Shown in pieces: positions 55,707 to 64,000 of a stretch of DNA of 64,000 nucleotides. The DNA lies in the NCBI GenBank assembly GCA_002840645.1, contig PHBO01000008.1, positions 34,231 to 98,230 on the forward strand, read 5' to 3'. Origin of the DNA: Candidatus Cloacimonetes bacterium HGW-Cloacimonetes-3. Its GTDB lineage: Bacteria; Cloacimonadota; Cloacimonadia; Cloacimonadales; Cloacimonadaceae. A program made the position numbers and the translations under genes. The notes beneath the pieces are model-generated. The model was not told the DNA's origin. It worked only from the letters and a program-made list of their open reading frames with translations, and did not search any database. Position 1 is the first letter of the stretch. Every line of letters starts with the position of its first letter.

Positions 55707-55738
55707 GACTAACCTGCTAACTTGTTAACCTGCTAATT
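55707..55738. repeat. 8-bp-period array (complementary block)
   Basis: Units GACTAACC, TGCTAACT, TGTTAACC, TGCTAATT: the complement of the GGTTAA blocks at 55503 and 55651. Confidence 0.65.
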
Positions 55739-55767
55739 ATAACGCTGTTTGATCTGGTATGTAAATA

Positions 55768-56427
55768 TTACTCCGCTACGGGTGCTTCCACCACGCCGAA
55801 CTTATCAGGGAACAGCATAGCGCGCAGGGAAGTGCTGTTTTCTTTGCGTTTTTGGAAGGCATTGGCATCTGTTTTCCAGATTTCCATATACTTCTTCAGC
55901 AGTTCATCCTTGCGGGCACCGTTGGAGCCTGTTTCTTTGTCGATATAATCCATATCTTCTATCATATAGTTCTGGAGCTGGGTGGGATCCATGTTTTCAT
56001 AGAAGGCTTTGGGGATAAAGTGTTTGTGGAATTTAGACACATTCGGGCAAAGGATGATAACGCCAAAGTTCTGCTTCACCTCTGTGCCTATCTGCTCTGC
56101 CACGTATTTTCCAAATACAATGTACTCGCTTTTCTGGCGCGAGGTTTCCGGACAGTAAGTCATTCCGGGCAGGTATTTGTTCCTGGGATCTTGTTTTTTG
56201 GGTGTCTTGGTAAGCAGTGTGAGATCGCCATTAAAATCCTGACTGGTATCACGCATATAATCCGTGGTTGCCACCCAGATTTGTTTCATGTTATTAATGC
56301 AATCATCTACGTTCTTTTCTTTATCCAGATTGTAGAAATTCGGCACTGCCAAGATGAACACCAAGGCAACGAAAAGGATGATACTGAGAACAGTATAAAC
56401 CGAGATTCCGCTTTGGTTACGCAGCAT
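55768..56427 (-). CDS. Type IV pilin-like protein
   Basis: A 219-residue protein whose start resembles a type IV pilin class III signal: a short basic leader ending in Gly7, then a hydrophobic helix (ISVYTVLSIILFVALVFILA). Position +5 after the presumed cleavage is Thr rather than the usual Glu, so it may be a divergent pseudopilin or not processed. The globular part has no known name. A slt-like transglycosylase gene lies just upstream on the same strand. Confidence 0.5.
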   Translation of the reverse strand: MLRNQSGISVYTVLSIILFVALVFILAVPNFYNLDKEKNVDDCINNMKQIWVATTDYMRDTSQDFNGDLTLLTKTPKKQDPRNKYLPGMTYCPETSRQKSEYIVFGKYVAEQIGTEVKQNFGVIILCPNVSKFHKHFIPKAFYENMDPTQLQNYMIEDMDYIDKETGSNGARKDELLKKYMEIWKTDANAFQKRKENSTSLRAMLFPDKFGVVEAPVAE

Positions 56428-56480
56428 AAGTTACTCCTGATATGAATTCTGCTTTAATGAAATTAGGGTGGGGATTCTCG

Positions 56481-57002
56481 TCAAGCCTTATTTTTGGGGG
56501 GAAGAATTTTGTTGATGTAACTGTAGGTCTCCGGGATGTCCCGAAAACGGCTGCGATAGTCCCTGTCCGCTTCTATCTTTGTGCCTGCCATGCGGGCGGA
56601 AACCTTGGTTTCACCCCAGTTGTAAGCCGCCAGCATCAGGCTCCAATTACCTTTGTAGCGTTCACGCAGATACAGTATGTATTTAGCAGATAAGCGTAAG
56701 TTATAAAAGGGAACAAACAGCAATCCGCGTTTGTGTTTTTTATGGATGTAGAAGGCGGTTGGCTCTAATATCTGCCCCAGCCCGATAGCCTGCGAAGGTG
56801 ATACGGCAAATGTGCGAAAAGAACTCTCTGCCCTTATCAAACGGTAAAATATCGCCGGATCAATGCCATAATACACCGCCACGCCGATAGTCATTATCCG
56901 CACTGAGATGGGATTGTAAATAAGGATCAGAATAATCAGCAGGGTTAAAACAACCAAGCTGATTATTCCGGTCCTACCTTGTTTTTTTGTTCTTTTCTTC
57001 AC
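56481..57002 (-). CDS. SLT-type lytic transglycosylase
   Basis: A 173-residue membrane-anchored lytic transglycosylase: an N-terminal hydrophobic helix (about 12-30), then the SLT fold with the catalytic E59 in RLIRAESSF, the IGLGQILEP segment (about 73-81) and the AAYNWGETKV motif near 145. It cleaves peptidoglycan and leaves 1,6-anhydro ends. The pilin-like gene follows 53 bp downstream, so a role in opening the wall for a pilus or secretion apparatus is possible but inferred. Confidence 0.88.
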   Translation of the reverse strand: MKKRTKKQGRTGIISLVVLTLLIILILIYNPISVRIMTIGVAVYYGIDPAIFYRLIRAESSFRTFAVSPSQAIGLGQILEPTAFYIHKKHKRGLLFVPFYNLRLSAKYILYLRERYKGNWSLMLAAYNWGETKVSARMAGTKIEADRDYRSRFRDIPETYSYINKILPPKNKA

Positions 57003-57026
57003 TATTGTGTTAAAGTTATGCTTTGC

Positions 57027-57512
57027 TTAGCCCAAACGTTTCTTGAAATCGTTCAGTTTTAACACGTGTGACACTTCTTCGTTGATAATCTTCCGCAGCA
57101 CATCCTTGGTTTTGGGGTTACTAATGCTGTCTGCGATAGCGTGAAAGTATAGCAAAGTATCCTTTTCGAAGGTGATAGCATTATCCACCACGCCGTGAAT
57201 GCCTTTCGCATTGGCAGCCAGCTGGATGGCAGAGTAATCACTGTTAAATATCCTTCCATCCACAATGGTTTTCAGGTATGCGGAAACCAGTTCCCAATCT
57301 GTGGACTGCTCCAGCACTTCCAGATCAAGCTCGTCGCGCAGGTTCAAAAATAGCTTCTCGTGGTTCAATTCCTGATCTCTTAAGAACTCTATGAATTCCA
57401 CCGCTTCGGTGCTCAGGTCTTTACGCTTGGATGCCTCATGGTAGAATGCAAACCCGTTTTTCTCGATTTGCACCGCCATTTCAATTACTTCATTAACAGA
57501 GTAAACTGCCAT
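57027..57512 (-). CDS. Ferritin-like/rubrerythrin-type di-iron protein
   Basis: A 161-residue four-helix protein with ferritin-like metal motifs: VQIEKNGFAFYHEA in helix 1, LRDQELNHEKLF in helix 2, FEKDTLLYFHA near 113, and NEEVSHVLKL near the end, the ExxH pairs of rubrerythrin-type di-iron sites. There is no C-terminal rubredoxin domain. A peroxide-scavenging or iron-handling role in an anaerobe fits. Nothing in the immediate neighbourhood decides between the options. Confidence 0.82.
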   Translation of the reverse strand: MAVYSVNEVIEMAVQIEKNGFAFYHEASKRKDLSTEAVEFIEFLRDQELNHEKLFLNLRDELDLEVLEQSTDWELVSAYLKTIVDGRIFNSDYSAIQLAANAKGIHGVVDNAITFEKDTLLYFHAIADSISNPKTKDVLRKIINEEVSHVLKLNDFKKRLG

Positions 57513-57769
57513 TATTCCTCCCTGGGACTATTATTTTTTGCTCTGTTTCAAATGATACATGGTGTGGTAAATAAGTCAAGCGAAATCGAAAGCAATATGC
57601 TACGGATTTGTCACACCCATGCTTCCCCCCTGCTTTCCGAAGAGGAAAAGAAGCGGGGTTCACCGGGAGATAAACGGGCAAAAGCCCGATCAACCCCCGA
57701 TCAACCCCACAGCGAAACTGCTCTGGCAAGCAAGGGCAATGAAAGCCATGGAAAGGCGACAGATTATAG

Positions 57770-57789
57770 CCTGGGGTGTGAACCCCAGG
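57770..57789. repeat. Perfect 8-bp-stem hairpin
   Basis: CCTGGGGT (57770-57777) pairs with ACCCCAGG (57782-57789) around GTGA. No T-run on either side, so likely part of a repeat element. Confidence 0.55.
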
Positions 57790-57877
57790 GACAGCATTGG
57801 CAACGGTTTAGCCCTTTATAGGCGACATAAAAAATAGCCTCCCACTGTCACCCCCGATGGGGTTGGTTGCATGCTTC

Positions 57878-57908
57878 CCCGGGGTTCCCGCTATCGCTCC
57901 ACCCCGGG
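57878..57908. repeat. Perfect 8-bp inverted repeat, GC-rich
   Basis: CCCGGGGT (57878-57885) and ACCCCGGG (57901-57908) flank a 15-nt loop. Together with the preceding hairpin it suggests a compound repeat element. Confidence 0.5.
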
Positions 57909-57978
57909 CTAATATTTGCCATCCCTGTGTGATTATCTCGCGTAACTACAAAGCTAATATTGTAGCCTGCGGGATTAG

Positions 57979-58055
57979 TTGTTTGGCTTAAAATATGTCG
58001 CACAATTACTTCGCATGTCCATTAAACTTAGCGCGACATATTTTGAGTTAAACAA
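57979..58055. repeat. 23-bp imperfect inverted repeat
   Basis: Arms 57979-58001 and 58033-58055 pair over 23 bp with 3 mismatches; the inner part AAAATATGTCGC is perfectly matched by GCGACATATTTT. The 31-nt loop holds TCGCATGTCC. It could be a mobile-element end, a protein site or a hairpin. Confidence 0.65.
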
Positions 58056-58232
58056 CGAAATATCACAATGGCTTCAGGTGAAAGTCAAACAAACCGTTCA
58101 CCCCCGCCTTAATCTGCACTATAGAAGATATATCAAGCTGGTCATCCACGGTTTACAATTTTTATCCGCATAACTATCAAGATGTTACAGAGATACTGGT
58201 TAACACTTTTGTAAAAACGTAACTAATCTATA

Positions 58233-58256
58233 AAGAGATGAAGTGATGAGTAAGCA
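58233..58256. repeat. 8-bp-period array (AAGTGATG-type units)
   Basis: Units AAGAGATG, AAGTGATG, AGTAAGCA. The middle one matches the complement of the ATCACTTC octamers at 3347-3394 and the right arm at 32694-32713. Confidence 0.45.
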
Positions 58257-58471
58257 TAAAAAGATATTCCTTAACGGATATTTATGGTTAGAATTATTAT
58301 CATATTGGTTGGTTATAGTAGGAGCAATATTCATAAAGTATAGATTGTGTAAGGCGAAAACCTGTTGGCAGGTCTTCAATTGTTTAATAAACAATGTGTT
58401 GGAAAATATACCAACATTTGGGACTCAACGAGTTTAGGGAAAATGAAAAAAACATGTCAAAGGAGAAAAAG

Positions 58472-61400
58472 ATGCGTAAGTACATTATCATGACTGTAAT
58501 TTTATTTTCGTCTGTGTGGTTGTTTGCCACTGCAGATGACATCCGGACTGGAATTCTCAGCAATATGGCTGAGTTTAGCCCCAGTAGAACATATTCTACC
58601 CATGGTAATCTCTATGGAATGGATGACACAACGATTATTCGTGCCTCGTATAATATGCCAACGAGTCTATTATCGACTGAACCTGAGCATATACAGGTTA
58701 CTTATTATACTAAAATCACCTTCGCATTTGCTGATTACCCTTTAGATAATAAGATTGTTGTTAACTGGGGAGATGCTTCTGGATCAACAACCACAGTTTA
58801 TTCGCCTGTTACTCATGTAGCACATCAATATGATATGCAGGATGATACTTACATCGTGACCATTAAGACCTACCGCCTCTCAGGTAATACTTATGCAATT
58901 GAGCCAGATCACGAAATTAAGTATGAAATAGGTTTTTTCCCTTATGACGGGGTAGAAGAAGTAGCCACAGAAGGAGGGCAAACAGTTGGTAACCTAACTC
59001 TGTACCGTAGCGAAACTGCTGAGAGAATTAGAAGACCAGTATTAATCGTGGAAGGTTTTGACCTGCATAGCAATAACACTGTATCCAATATTATTGGTTT
59101 GAATCCTGAATTGTACAGACAATTACTATTTATGGGATACGATTTGTATATATTAACCTTTGCCGATTCAAATAATAGTCTGTATGTTAATGCAGGTCTT
59201 GTTCTATCTGCCTTGGAAAGAATCAGGGCTCATTATTCGGAGGGGGGGGATTTCGCAGGATACGGATGTGCACCCATAAAAGTGGTGGGCTATTCCATGG
59301 GGGGTGTTTTGGCAAGAATTGCCCTTGCGAGTGCAGAAGATGAAAATGGTTTTGCACATGGAAGCAATTTACTTTTAACGGTGGATTCACCACATCGAGG
59401 CTTTGTCGTAAATCAAGATCTACAAGAAGAAATCCAAGACTTGATAAATCTCATCCCCGACAATATAGACTTATTCCCCAGCAGTTCTGATATTCTATCA
59501 GAACTTACCGAGCTCACAAATACACCTGTGGCTCGCCAGTTAATGCGTAATAACATCCATGCAGAGAATGGCAACATTATGAACGGATCTAATGAGTATA
59601 GGAACGTATTTGATTTCCTGAACCCTTGTGAAGCACCAAATGTTGATCATATAAATCAGGATACGGAAGGCTATAATTCTTCAAGCTATAATCCACAGTT
59701 GGATTATAAATCCGGCTTTCCTTGGAAACAGAACCAAATTAAAAAGTATGCAGTTACCTTTGGTAAACGTGGGGCAATTGGCAATATCGGCAATGAAAAT
59801 TCCTTCGCAAATATGCAGGTGACTTGGAAAATATTCGGGTTCCCAGGCGGGTTTACATGGGACCTGATAGATTCTGCATGGCATGATAAGTGTCCAGGCT
59901 CATACTTTCCAACAGAATTTCACTACCAGCAGAAAATAATTCCCGATTCTTTCGGAAATTCAGCATTAGAACAAGTGATTGGATGGATCATCGGAGCAGA
60001 TGACTTTAAGATGAAGTTTAACGTGAATTATGACCTGCCCGTGATACCGGTTATTTCAAGCTTGTGTATAACAAATCGTTCCTTTTCTGGTTCTAATGAA
60101 CCTTCGCTTCCGGATTACTCTCAAGCCATTGCAGATCCAGTCCAAACTCCATTTGATCAATACTATATACCTACAGAATCTAGCCCTCACCAAGTGCTAA
60201 GTCCCATGTCCGCATGGTGGATAAAATCACGTTTCTGGGAATTCCGGTATCACATGGAAAATGATAAAATTGGACAGATTTCCGGTACAATGCGCTTAGG
60301 TACTCAATTATTGGCGAACCAACCTTTTGTGATTACCAACCAAAATACTAGAGTAGCTGTTAATGTATCTACGAATGAGGCAGGTTTGTTACAGTTCGAT
60401 AATTACTTCATTAATAACTGCACTTACGAGATCAAGCATGCAGGTGGGATGTATTACCCCCAATTGGTTACGGTGAATGTAAATATGTTTGGAAGTGCTG
60501 ATATGGGATTCGTCAATTTTACAGCACCGGTTAATGTGGTCTATGTCGATCGTTCTCCCACATCAAATGCATGCCATACAATTCAAAATGCCTTCGAAGT
60601 ATGTAAGGGACTTGGTATCTCCCATATCATTCTGACTGGTGATACTTATCCTGAGAGTGTCAATGTTTGGGATATTGGGTTTGACACACAAAATTTCGTG
60701 TTAGAAGGGAATGGTACTGTTATCATACATTCCCCAACTTGGAATAGGGCATTGACGATAAATCAGACCATCAATCGCAACATCGATGAACTTACCATTC
60801 GGAATATTATTTTTGAAGATTCAGATGAACAAGGGGGAAATGGAGTTGCTCTAACGAGCTATATGCCGGGTTACATTAAGCATGTCACAATGGAAAATTG
60901 TACCATACGCAATTGCGGGGATAATGCGAGTCCTTCGCCAGATGATCCTGTTGGCTTGTACTCCAACATCCCCATTCACATCAATAATTGCGATTTCTAC
61001 AATAACCAGGGAGGTTATGGCAATTCATATAGTGGATCAAGGGGTGCGATATATTTGAAGATCGATCCAGAAACTATCCCTTCCATCATTGAAAATTGTA
61101 GCATCCATGATAACTATGCAAGAAATGCTTCTGCTATCACTGTATCAGGTAGCGGTAGTTTTGTTATCAGGAATAATGATATATATAACAACCACCAAAC
61201 ATACGAATACGAGAATTATTGCGTTGAAGGTAAAGATGCAAAAATTGTCGATATCAGTAATAATCTGATTTATAACAACTTCGATAACAGTTCATCTGCT
61301 GTGGGTCGTGCAGAATATGCGATTGGTCTGCTCCGTACAAGTAGTAATAACTCAACTTCCAATGTGACCGTTAAAAATAACACCCTTGCAGGTCATCGAC

Positions 61401-63049
61401 GTGCTTTACTAGTGCGAAATGTCAATACAGACGTGAAGAATAATCTGATTGATGTCTGGAACACCGGAGTATATTTTGCCCCTGGTTATAATCAATCCAT
61501 GCTCAGGTACTCTTATAATTTCATGAAAACCTATACAAATACACAAATCTCTGAGAATTACGATATCAATGTGCCTTCCAATCCCGGTAATCTGTTTGGT
61601 GATCCACAAGTAGATGCGAACTACGTTCCAATCTGGAATTCCACCACCATGTCACCCTGCATAGACGCTGGTTCAGGTTATAAGGATGCAGATGGTACCC
61701 CAGCAGATATTGGTGCTAGAAAAGCAATCAACCATGCTTACTGGGCTTATCGTTTCCGTGATGGGCTGGCGGAAGATCCCCAACTGCCAAATCCTAAAGA
61801 TACTTGGCAATGGGTTAGTTATCCCGTGGTTAACACCCTTACACAAGGGAAAAAGGTTGCCCGTACTTTCTTTAGTGAGTTGTTAGGGAAGCATTATGTA
61901 TTCGAGAATAGTGAGTGGGTATCATATCCCGATGTTCTGCAGGAGATACAATGGCTTGATGGGGGTACCTTTGGAAACATCAGTTTTGAGTCAAGTGATT
62001 GGGGCAATCTGGTTGATCATCACAGTGTTGCCAGCCCTCAGGGATATAAGATTAAGATGCTACCCGGAGAACCCAACCAAACTGTTCTACCAACAGTTAC
62101 TCTTCATCACAGCGGATTCCGAACTCCTGCTACTACCCCATTTGACATTGTGGGGAGTCCCAACCCTCAGCAGTTAGTAATCGAAAATTGGATTGGTTAC
62201 TTTGATAAGGATAGTGCCATGCCAAATACTGCCTTTGCCTCTATATGGAATGATATCATCTTTGTTAGAGGAAAGAACTGGAATCTTTACCGTGATGAGA
62301 CAGGGAATCTTGTAGGTACAATGGGAGCCTTGAACGACGGTGATATGGTGATTATTGCCACATACAACCACCACCAAAGTTTCAGATGGGAGAATACAGT
62401 TCCCATTCCACCTCATAAGAAGTCTGTCGCCGAAGCCTTCGAATATAATGAACTGCCGGATTACAAACCTGTGTACATTGATCTATCCGGTATAAATACC
62501 ACAGATATGAAAGAGATTGGCTTATACCTGAATGATGTTTGTAAGGGTGCTGTAGTGGTGGAAGATAGTCTGGAAATGATCTGTGCCTATCTTGAAGATG
62601 GTGAAAGCCTGGATGCGGGCGATGTGTATGAAAGCAAGAGTGCTCCCCAATGTGTGCAATCTATAAAAGTTAAAGATGCAGACTTGATAAAAGCGTATCC
62701 CAGTAATTTGACAGATTATCCGGTTTACAACTTAAAGGTTAAATCTCCCGATGCGAGTGACCTTACTCCCCCGCCTTTGGCACTTGAACACAACTACCCC
62801 AACCCCTTTAATCCAGAAACTACCATCAGGTATTCCATTGATGAGCCGGGTATGGTGGCATTGGATATCTACAACTTGAAAGGACAACTGGTTAAAACGC
62901 TCTCCAATGGAAATGCTAATTCGGGTAGATATTCTGTTATCTGGAATGGTACGGATAACTCTGGCAATGCATGCTCCAGCGGAGTATATTTCTACAGATT
63001 AAGCACAAAGAACAAAACCTTGGTTCAAAAAATGCTTATGCTTAAGTAA
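58472..63049 (+). CDS. Large exported protein: PKD-like, lipase-like hydrolase, beta-helix and T9SS domains
   Basis: From an ATG at 58472 with AAAGGAG upstream, 1,525 residues. Signal peptide (1-20), a PKD-like domain with VNWGDASG near 97, an alpha/beta-hydrolase domain with RRPVLIVEGFDLHS and the nucleophile motif GYSMGG near 273 (PGAP1/lipase-like), then a long middle region, a right-handed beta-helix (about 770-1000, with repeated NNTI/IRNN-type turns), a further carbohydrate-binding-like segment and a FlgD/T9SS end (NYPNPFNPETTIRYS, KMLMLK). The coding looks more AT-rich than neighbours. A secreted esterase or polysaccharide-acting enzyme on a beta-helix scaffold is plausible. Confidence 0.8.
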   Translation: MRKYIIMTVILFSSVWLFATADDIRTGILSNMAEFSPSRTYSTHGNLYGMDDTTIIRASYNMPTSLLSTEPEHIQVTYYTKITFAFADYPLDNKIVVNWGDASGSTTTVYSPVTHVAHQYDMQDDTYIVTIKTYRLSGNTYAIEPDHEIKYEIGFFPYDGVEEVATEGGQTVGNLTLYRSETAERIRRPVLIVEGFDLHSNNTVSNIIGLNPELYRQLLFMGYDLYILTFADSNNSLYVNAGLVLSALERIRAHYSEGGDFAGYGCAPIKVVGYSMGGVLARIALASAEDENGFAHGSNLLLTVDSPHRGFVVNQDLQEEIQDLINLIPDNIDLFPSSSDILSELTELTNTPVARQLMRNNIHAENGNIMNGSNEYRNVFDFLNPCEAPNVDHINQDTEGYNSSSYNPQLDYKSGFPWKQNQIKKYAVTFGKRGAIGNIGNENSFANMQVTWKIFGFPGGFTWDLIDSAWHDKCPGSYFPTEFHYQQKIIPDSFGNSALEQVIGWIIGADDFKMKFNVNYDLPVIPVISSLCITNRSFSGSNEPSLPDYSQAIADPVQTPFDQYYIPTESSPHQVLSPMSAWWIKSRFWEFRYHMENDKIGQISGTMRLGTQLLANQPFVITNQNTRVAVNVSTNEAGLLQFDNYFINNCTYEIKHAGGMYYPQLVTVNVNMFGSADMGFVNFTAPVNVVYVDRSPTSNACHTIQNAFEVCKGLGISHIILTGDTYPESVNVWDIGFDTQNFVLEGNGTVIIHSPTWNRALTINQTINRNIDELTIRNIIFEDSDEQGGNGVALTSYMPGYIKHVTMENCTIRNCGDNASPSPDDPVGLYSNIPIHINNCDFYNNQGGYGNSYSGSRGAIYLKIDPETIPSIIENCSIHDNYARNASAITVSGSGSFVIRNNDIYNNHQTYEYENYCVEGKDAKIVDISNNLIYNNFDNSSSAVGRAEYAIGLLRTSSNNSTSNVTVKNNTLAGHRRALLVRNVNTDVKNNLIDVWNTGVYFAPGYNQSMLRYSYNFMKTYTNTQISENYDINVPSNPGNLFGDPQVDANYVPIWNSTTMSPCIDAGSGYKDADGTPADIGARKAINHAYWAYRFRDGLAEDPQLPNPKDTWQWVSYPVVNTLTQGKKVARTFFSELLGKHYVFENSEWVSYPDVLQEIQWLDGGTFGNISFESSDWGNLVDHHSVASPQGYKIKMLPGEPNQTVLPTVTLHHSGFRTPATTPFDIVGSPNPQQLVIENWIGYFDKDSAMPNTAFASIWNDIIFVRGKNWNLYRDETGNLVGTMGALNDGDMVIIATYNHHQSFRWENTVPIPPHKKSVAEAFEYNELPDYKPVYIDLSGINTTDMKEIGLYLNDVCKGAVVVEDSLEMICAYLEDGESLDAGDVYESKSAPQCVQSIKVKDADLIKAYPSNLTDYPVYNLKVKSPDASDLTPPPLALEHNYPNPFNPETTIRYSIDEPGMVALDIYNLKGQLVKTLSNGNANSGRYSVIWNGTDNSGNACSSGVYFYRLSTKNKTLVQKMLMLK

Positions 63050-63060
63050 TGAAGCTCTTA

Positions 63061-63084
63061 GGGGGATGGTCGCAACCCTCCCCC
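63061..63084 (+). terminator. Possible terminator hairpin after the large exported protein
   Basis: GGGGG (63061-63065) pairs with CCCCC (63080-63084) and GGT with ACC inside, just 11 bp after the stop at 63049. The following bases are CT-rich but lack a T-run, so it is only a weak terminator candidate. Confidence 0.3.
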
Positions 63085-63107
63085 TCTTCCCTTGATAAGG
63101 AGAAGGA

Positions 63108-64000
63108 ATGACTAAGTTTCGTATTATGATGTTCATCCTGCTTGGGGCAGGTATTGTGAGCTTGGGTGCTGTAACCCGCACTGTGGATATTACTGGTAGT
63201 GGACAGTATACCAGTATCCAAACGGCCATAACTGCCTGCTCTGTAGGTGATACTGTATTAGTTTACCCAGGAAGGTATTCTGAGAGAGTATTTATACAAA
63301 CAAATGGAATCAGTTTGGTTAGTTTAGAGCTCGTGACCAATGACCCCTCGTTTATTGAATCAACAATCCTCGACGGGAATTATGTAAACGCTGGCATATC
63401 AGTTCTTGCTGGAACGACAAATATCTTAATAAGAGGCTTTAGCATAACACAGATTAAAGGGCAAGGTATCGCCTTGCTTGAAGGATCTAGTTCGAGAATT
63501 ATCAATTGTAATATTTCGAAGAACAAGTCAAGTAATGGTGCTGGTATGTATGTTGCAGAATGCTCAACAAATCTTAGCGGGGTAAAGATATATGACAATT
63601 ATGCCTATAATATGGGCGGGGGGGTTTACATTTATGGCTATATGGGAATGGTTAATGTAACATTTGATCCTGTTAACAGGTGTTCCATATATAACAACAG
63701 GGCAGGTGCCGGACAAGATATTGCGGCACACTCTATAAATAATAACTTGAGTATTCCACTGGATATGTTTTCAGTTCCCAATCCTACCAGCTACTATGCT
63801 GCACCATACCGTGCCTGGGGTAATGAGTTTCAACTGCTGATAGATGTCCAAACTGCGCACCATCAAGAGATAAACAGCGACCTTTATGTATCCCCTGATG
63901 GAGATGATGCCAGTGATGGCTTAAGTCCAACAACGGCACTCAAAACCATAAAAACGGCAGTTTACCGGATTGCTTCGGATAGCCTGAACCCCAAAACGGT
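63108..64000 (+). CDS. Exported beta-helix protein, cut by the window end
   Basis: The frame is open from an ATG at 63108, with AAGGAGAAGG just upstream, to the window edge, giving about 297 residues. A signal peptide (MTKFRIMMFILLGAGIVSLG) is followed by a right-handed beta-helix domain: SIQTAITACSVGDTVLVYPG (about 38-57), repeated NxxIxxN turns with IRGFSITQI and GAGMYVAE, then a new DUF1565-like start LYVSPDGDDASDGLSPTTAL near 265. The two adjacent exported beta-helix proteins are probably paralogues or partners. A C-terminal sorting domain is expected beyond the window. Confidence 0.75.
   Translation, partial: MTKFRIMMFILLGAGIVSLGAVTRTVDITGSGQYTSIQTAITACSVGDTVLVYPGRYSERVFIQTNGISLVSLELVTNDPSFIESTILDGNYVNAGISVLAGTTNILIRGFSITQIKGQGIALLEGSSSRIINCNISKNKSSNGAGMYVAECSTNLSGVKIYDNYAYNMGGGVYIYGYMGMVNVTFDPVNRCSIYNNRAGAGQDIAAHSINNNLSIPLDMFSVPNPTSYYAAPYRAWGNEFQLLIDVQTAHHQEINSDLYVSPDGDDASDGLSPTTALKTIKTAVYRIASDSLNPKT

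Larger units (their letters stand above)
55488..55767. other. 280-bp spacer with GGTTAAC-type 8-bp arrays
   Basis: No gene is visible between folC and the pilin-like gene. It is dominated by octamer arrays in both orientations at 55503-55534, 55651-55690 and 55707-55738, which could pair across the spacer. Confidence 0.65.
57513..58471. other. 950-bp gene-free spacer with several inverted repeats
   Basis: Between the ferritin-like gene (leftwards) and the large exported protein gene (rightwards) no credible gene is seen. It contains hairpins at 57770-57789 (CCTGGGGT/ACCCCAGG), 57878-57908 (CCCGGGGT/ACCCCGGG), a 23-bp imperfect inverted repeat at 57979-58055 and an 8-bp array at 58233-58256. 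The segment 57750-57910 has the look of a dispersed intergenic repeat of GC-rich hairpins. Short frames near 58243-58437 lack support. Confidence 0.6.

Noticed and set aside
58243..58437. 64-codon frame with one hydrophobic helix in the spacer before the large exported protein
   Set aside because: No ribosome site of quality and no match; overlaps an equally long opposite-strand frame and an 8-bp repeat.

Overview
The window looks like a chromosomal segment of a Gram-negative, probably anaerobic bacterium of the Cloacimonadota (WWE1, Candidatus Cloacimonas-like) or a close FCB-group relative. The main reason is the set of large exported proteins ending in a FlgD/T9SS type A-like sorting domain with motifs such as YPNPFNPETTI and YNLKGQLVKTL. 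They sit beside lipoprotein N-acyltransferase, outer-membrane barrels, class I two-subunit iron-sulfur fumarase, acetate kinase and a rubrerythrin-like protein. The assignment is inferred from protein style; no rRNA, tRNA or CRISPR array was seen.

Layout. 1-3.2 kb: start of a secreted M6-type metalloprotease, a small Zn-ribbon protein, EF-P, and a barrel protein followed by a TetR regulator, all minus strand. 3.6-12 kb: a plus-strand type I restriction-modification operon (hsdM, DUF1016/YhcG nuclease, hsdS, hsdR, zinc-ribbon protein) whose genes overlap end to start. 12-12.9 kb: gene-free and repeat-rich. 12.9-19.7 kb: a tight plus-strand run of recJ, a propeller lipoprotein, lnt, a MerR regulator, glyQ (no glyS beside it), a nucleotidyltransferase-like protein and an N-formylglutamate amidohydrolase-like protein. 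19.7-34.8 kb: minus-strand genes for a C45-like secreted protein, an HD hydrolase, a split ThrE-type exporter, a MutS-like ATPase (possibly KamC), ComEC, an Mpv17-like membrane protein, a Wzi-like/AMIN-HTH envelope group, acetate kinase, DprA and Obg. 34.8-42.9 kb: exported proteins, ending with a 1,799-residue repeat protein. 43.7-48.8 kb: plus-strand HEAT/AlkD-like proteins around a TrmJ-family methyltransferase, then a gingipain-type C25 protease. 49-57.5 kb: minus-strand fumarase, DUF58, an OlsB/PlsC-type acyltransferase pair, RNase HIII, FolC, a pilin-like protein, a lytic transglycosylase and a ferritin-like protein. 58.5-64 kb: two large exported beta-helix proteins, the second cut by the window end.

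The most unusual non-coding signal is in the spacers. Several carry degenerate arrays with an 8-bp period (units like GGTTAACA, ATCACTTC, CTAAAGAG), often on both strands so the arms can pair. Others carry long, nearly perfect palindromes of unrelated sequence (28101-28152, 37308-37364, 43305-43346, 57979-58055), and one holds nine 15-bp units (12641-12774). These look like a shared architecture rather than a shared sequence.

Functionally the window combines DNA defence and uptake (type I R-M, ComEC, DprA, RecJ), translation (EF-P, GlyQ, TrmJ, Obg), envelope building (Lnt, OlsB/PlsC, lytic transglycosylase, Wzi-like barrel), fermentative carbon metabolism (AckA, fumarase, possibly lysine degradation through KamC) and a secretome of proteases, a lipase-like hydrolase and adhesin-like proteins. 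The T9SS machinery itself is not in the window.
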